Shown here piece after piece: positions 5,793 through 7,917 of a DNA stretch of 7,917 bases. Source of the DNA: Oscillospiraceae bacterium (GTDB taxonomy: Bacteria; Bacillota; Clostridia; Oscillospirales; Ruminococcaceae); the NCBI GenBank assembly GCA_020024185.1, contig JAHHUD010000067.1, positions 1-7,917 of the forward strand, read 5' to 3'. The notes below the pieces were generated by a model, which saw nothing but the letters and a program-made list of their open reading frames with translations, did not search any database and had not been told where the DNA came from. Each line of letters opens with the position of its first letter. The stretch's first letter is position 1. The translations under genes were made by a program, and so were the position numbers.

Positions 5793-5817
5793 AAAAGCTG
5801 TTTATACAGCTTTTTTT
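5793..5817 (+). terminator. Terminator after the activator gene
   Basis: AAAAGCTGT, a 4-nt loop (TTAT) and ACAGCTTTT form a stem of nine base pairs continuing into a run of seven T in total. It starts 8 nt after the stop codon and separates the phage-type genes from the glycan operon. Confidence 0.88.
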
Positions 5818-5839
5818 ATTTTATATCAGTTAATTATAA

Positions 5840-5868
5840 TTTACTTATATATTCTTATATGTTATAAT
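5840..5868 (+). promoter_or_regulatory. Promoter of the glycosyltransferase operon
   Basis: An extended -10, TGTTATAAT (hexamer 5863-5868, perfect consensus), is preceded at 17 nt by TTTACT (5840-5845), a four-of-six match to the -35 consensus. It starts 23 bp after the terminator and would give a leader of about 55 nt. The sharp switch from terminator to promoter suggests the boundary between the phage-type region and host DNA lies in this gap. Confidence 0.6.
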
Positions 5869-5929
5869 AAATTGAATTATTATGTCTTATAAAAGTACAT
5901 AAATTTATAGTTAAAAAGTGAGCAAAAAC

Positions 5930-7081
5930 ATGAATTTCATAATTTTTTCTGCACAATATTTACCAACTGTTGGTGGCGTGGAAAGATATACAAACTCCCT
6001 TGCTAAAGAACTTATAAAAAATGGTCATAAAGTAACAGTTGTCACTTCTTATTTAGATAATCTTCCTATGTCAGAAAAAGATACAGACGGAATTGATATA
6101 TATCGTATTCCTGTCAAATGGATAATGAATAACCGATTTTCAATTCCTATTATAAATAAAGATTTCAAGCAAATACAAAATAAACTCAAATTAAAAAAAT
6201 TTGATTTTGCAATAATTCAAACAAAATTTTACTTAAACAGTGCATGGGCATCTCACTTTTGCAAAAAACAAAAAATACCGTCAATTGTCATAGAGCATGG
6301 CACAGCACATCTTATTCGCAATGGTGTCGTTGGCATATTAGGCAGTATGTATGAGCATATTTGTGCAAAGTATATATATCACAACTGCAAAAATTTTTAT
6401 GGTGTTTCGCTCGCCTGTTGTCAGTGGCTTTCTCATTTTGGTATAAAAGCAAAAGGCTGTCTATATAACGCAGTAGATACATCTCAAATTTATAATACAG
6501 CTATTTTAGGAGAAAAGTCTTTAAAAGAAAAGATAGATTTTTCAAATAAAATTAATATTTGTTTTTCCGGAAGATTTATAGAAGAAAAAGGCGTAATAAA
6601 TCTTGCCAAAGCATTTTCACAAATCAATAAGTCTTACCCAAATACACAGCTTATAATGGCAGGCGATGGCCCATTGTTACAGCAAATAAGAGATATGAAT
6701 ATTCAAAATGTTGTATTAACCGGCAAATTACCCTATGAAGAAAGTTTGGCTTTATTAAAAAACAGCGATATTTTCTGTTTGCCAACCTTTTCTGAGGGTT
6801 TTTCAACATCTGTTTTAGAAGCTGCTGCTTTAAATTGTTATATAATAACAACATCAACAGGGGGCAGTCCTCAGCTTATAAAGGATAAAAATTACGGTAC
6901 AATTATACCTTCAATGAAAACTGATGATATTGTAATAGCTCTTACTGATATATTAAATAATCAAAATCGTATACCAGTATGCACAAAAAATACTTATAAT
7001 AATCTTGCAAATAATTTTACTTGGGAAAAAGTTTCTCAAGATTTTCTAGAAATTTGCAATAAACAAAAGGAAAGTATATGA
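5930..7081 (+). CDS. GT4-type glycosyltransferase (GT-B fold)
   Basis: The 383-residue product transfers a sugar from a nucleotide-sugar donor to a glycan or lipid-linked acceptor on the cytoplasmic face of the membrane. It has the two-domain GT-B layout. The N-terminal domain begins FSAQYLPTVGGVERYTNSLA, the usual GT4 acceptor-side glycine loop. The C-terminal donor domain has FSGRFIEEKG (about 212-221), LIMAGDGP and the E-x7-E motif (Glu289 to Glu297 in EGFSTSVLE). Sugar specificity cannot be read. The start is uncertain: a GTG at 5918 would add MSKN, while the ATG at 5930 gives the typical N-terminus. Only a weak AAGTGAG ribosome binding site is present. Its TGA overlaps the next ATG (ATGA), so the two are coupled. 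Confidence 0.9.
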   Translation: MNFIIFSAQYLPTVGGVERYTNSLAKELIKNGHKVTVVTSYLDNLPMSEKDTDGIDIYRIPVKWIMNNRFSIPIINKDFKQIQNKLKLKKFDFAIIQTKFYLNSAWASHFCKKQKIPSIVIEHGTAHLIRNGVVGILGSMYEHICAKYIYHNCKNFYGVSLACCQWLSHFGIKAKGCLYNAVDTSQIYNTAILGEKSLKEKIDFSNKINICFSGRFIEEKGVINLAKAFSQINKSYPNTQLIMAGDGPLLQQIRDMNIQNVVLTGKLPYEESLALLKNSDIFCLPTFSEGFSTSVLEAAALNCYIITTSTGGSPQLIKDKNYGTIIPSMKTDDIVIALTDILNNQNRIPVCTKNTYNNLANNFTWEKVSQDFLEICNKQKESI

Positions 7082-7773
7082 AAGTTTTAGTTGTAATTCC
7101 AGCTTATAATGAAAAAGATAATATAGAAAAAGTTGTCGATAACCTTATACAAAACTACCCTCAATTTGATTATGTAGTTGTAAATGACGGTAGCAAAGAC
7201 AACACTGCTGATATTTGTCGCAAAAAAGGATATAACCTTATAGATTTACCAGTCAATTTAGGGCTTGCAGGTGCATTTCAATCTGGTTTAAGATATGCAA
7301 AATTAAATAATTATGATGCTGTTTTACAATTTGATGCAGACGGACAACATCTGCCACAATACATACAACCTATGATAGATTATATGCAAAATACCAATAG
7401 TGATATTGTTATCGGTTCACGATTTGTAAATGTAAAAAAAACAAAAACATTGAGAATGTTTGGCAGTTATCTTATAAGCTGGGCAATCAGATTTACTACA
7501 GGTAAATATATATGTGACCCAACAAGTGGTATGAGACTTTTTAATCGAAAAATGATAGATGAATTTGCCTTAGACGCAAACTTCGCCCCAGAACCAGATA
7601 CAATAAGTTTTTTACTTAAAAATGGAGCAACTGTCAATGAAGTTCAGGTAAGTATGGAAGAAAGAACTGCCGGAGAGAGTTATTTAAATCCTTGGAACGC
7701 AATAAAATATATGTTTAAAATGGGTGTTTCCATTATTCTTATTCAATGGTTCAGAGAAAGAAAGGAGAATTGA
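7078..7773 (+). CDS. GT2 glycosyltransferase, dolichyl-phosphate-mannose-synthase-like
   Basis: The 231-residue GT-A enzyme resembles DPM1 and bacterial polyprenyl-phosphate glycosyltransferases. It probably moves a sugar from a nucleotide donor to undecaprenyl phosphate, making an activated sugar for surface-glycan decoration. Motifs in order are PAYNE (8-12), VNDGSKDNT (35-43), the metal-binding DxD in FDADGQH (Asp86, Asp88), and DPTSGMRLFNR (147-157). Unlike GtrB-type members it lacks two C-terminal membrane helices; only a short hydrophobic stretch (MGVSIILIQWF) is present near the end, so it may associate peripherally with the membrane. It begins within the stop codon of the preceding glycosyltransferase and is followed after 1 nt by the DUF2304-like gene. 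Confidence 0.92.
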   Translation: MKVLVVIPAYNEKDNIEKVVDNLIQNYPQFDYVVVNDGSKDNTADICRKKGYNLIDLPVNLGLAGAFQSGLRYAKLNNYDAVLQFDADGQHLPQYIQPMIDYMQNTNSDIVIGSRFVNVKKTKTLRMFGSYLISWAIRFTTGKYICDPTSGMRLFNRKMIDEFALDANFAPEPDTISFLLKNGATVNEVQVSMEERTAGESYLNPWNAIKYMFKMGVSIILIQWFRERKEN

Positions 7774-7774
7774 T

Positions 7775-7917
7775 GTGATAGATTCTTTAGGCATTATATT
7801 AGTAATTGGAAGTGTTATAACATTTTTGTTTATAACTCGTCTTGTAAAAAAATCCACAATACGAATAGAAGACTCTCTTTTCTGGATTATATTTTCTGTT
7901 ATTTTAGTTATAATAAG
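7775..7917 (+). CDS. DUF2304-like small membrane protein, partial
   Basis: A GTG at 7775-7777, 8 nt after AAAGGAG, opens a frame that continues to the window edge: 47 complete codons. A hydrophobic helix (residues about 5-21, LGIILVIGSVITFLFIT) is followed by RLVKKSTIRIEDSLFWI and a second hydrophobic helix. This basic-loop pattern with an Ile/Leu-rich segment before a conserved Trp is what I recall of DUF2304 proteins. Those proteins often sit directly after a DPM-like GT2 gene and are thought to help it at the membrane. An ATG two bases upstream (7773-7775) is followed at once by TGA, so it is not the start. The gene would supply the membrane anchor that the GT2 protein lacks. Confidence 0.8.
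   Translation, partial: MIDSLGIILVIGSVITFLFITRLVKKSTIRIEDSLFWIIFSVILVII

Noticed and set aside
1..7917. tRNA, rRNA or riboswitch
   Set aside because: I saw no cloverleaf, rRNA segment or recognised aptamer core in the intergenic gaps, which are short or nearly pure A/T.

Overview
The window is AT-rich, low-GC Gram-positive DNA, most likely from an anaerobic Clostridia-type bacterium. This rests on the base composition, strong AGGAGG-type ribosome binding sites, canonical TTGACA/TATAAT-like promoters and the phage protein families present. I cannot name a genus. It reads as the edge of a prophage or prophage-derived element next to a host-type surface-glycan operon.

Positions 1-4184 are read leftward and hold a phage DNA-packaging and head operon. 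In transcription order this is a putative small terminase (3912-4184), large terminase (2568 to about 3881, apparently starting at a non-ATG codon), a coiled-coil protein (1957-2553), a one-membrane-segment miniprotein (1776-1946), the portal protein (295-1767), a small Cys-rich protein (117-308), an intrinsic terminator (81-108), and the first 16 codons of another gene that runs off the left edge.

Positions 4185-5350 are a control region. Upstream of the small terminase gene is an exact 12-bp-phased array of four TGCAAC-like repeats (4247-4294), ending about 25 bp upstream of an extended -10 element. Then comes a LexA/CI-type self-cleaving repressor (4527-5132, leftward) with its own terminator. 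A divergent promoter region with two perfect 15-bp palindromes 31 bp apart follows. To its right, a 144-residue protein resembling sigma-factor-like phage late activators (RinA/ArpU/Xpf type) is read rightward (5351-5785) from a near-consensus promoter and ends at a strong terminator.

Positions 5840-7917 are a rightward operon that is probably host: a GT4-type glycosyltransferase, a dolichyl-phosphate-mannose-synthase-like GT2 glycosyltransferase (ATGA overlap), and the start of a DUF2304-like membrane protein. Together these suggest assembly of a lipid-linked or cell-surface glycan.

A simple circuit can be inferred. DNA damage would trigger repressor self-cleavage, which frees the divergent activator gene. 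The activator would then switch on the packaging and head operon, perhaps through the 12-bp repeats. No replication, integration, excision or Cro-like gene lies between the repressor and either the terminase genes or the glycan operon. That layout resembles PBSX-like or gene-transfer-agent-like elements more than an ordinary temperate phage. The rest of the element lies outside the window, so this remains a hypothesis.
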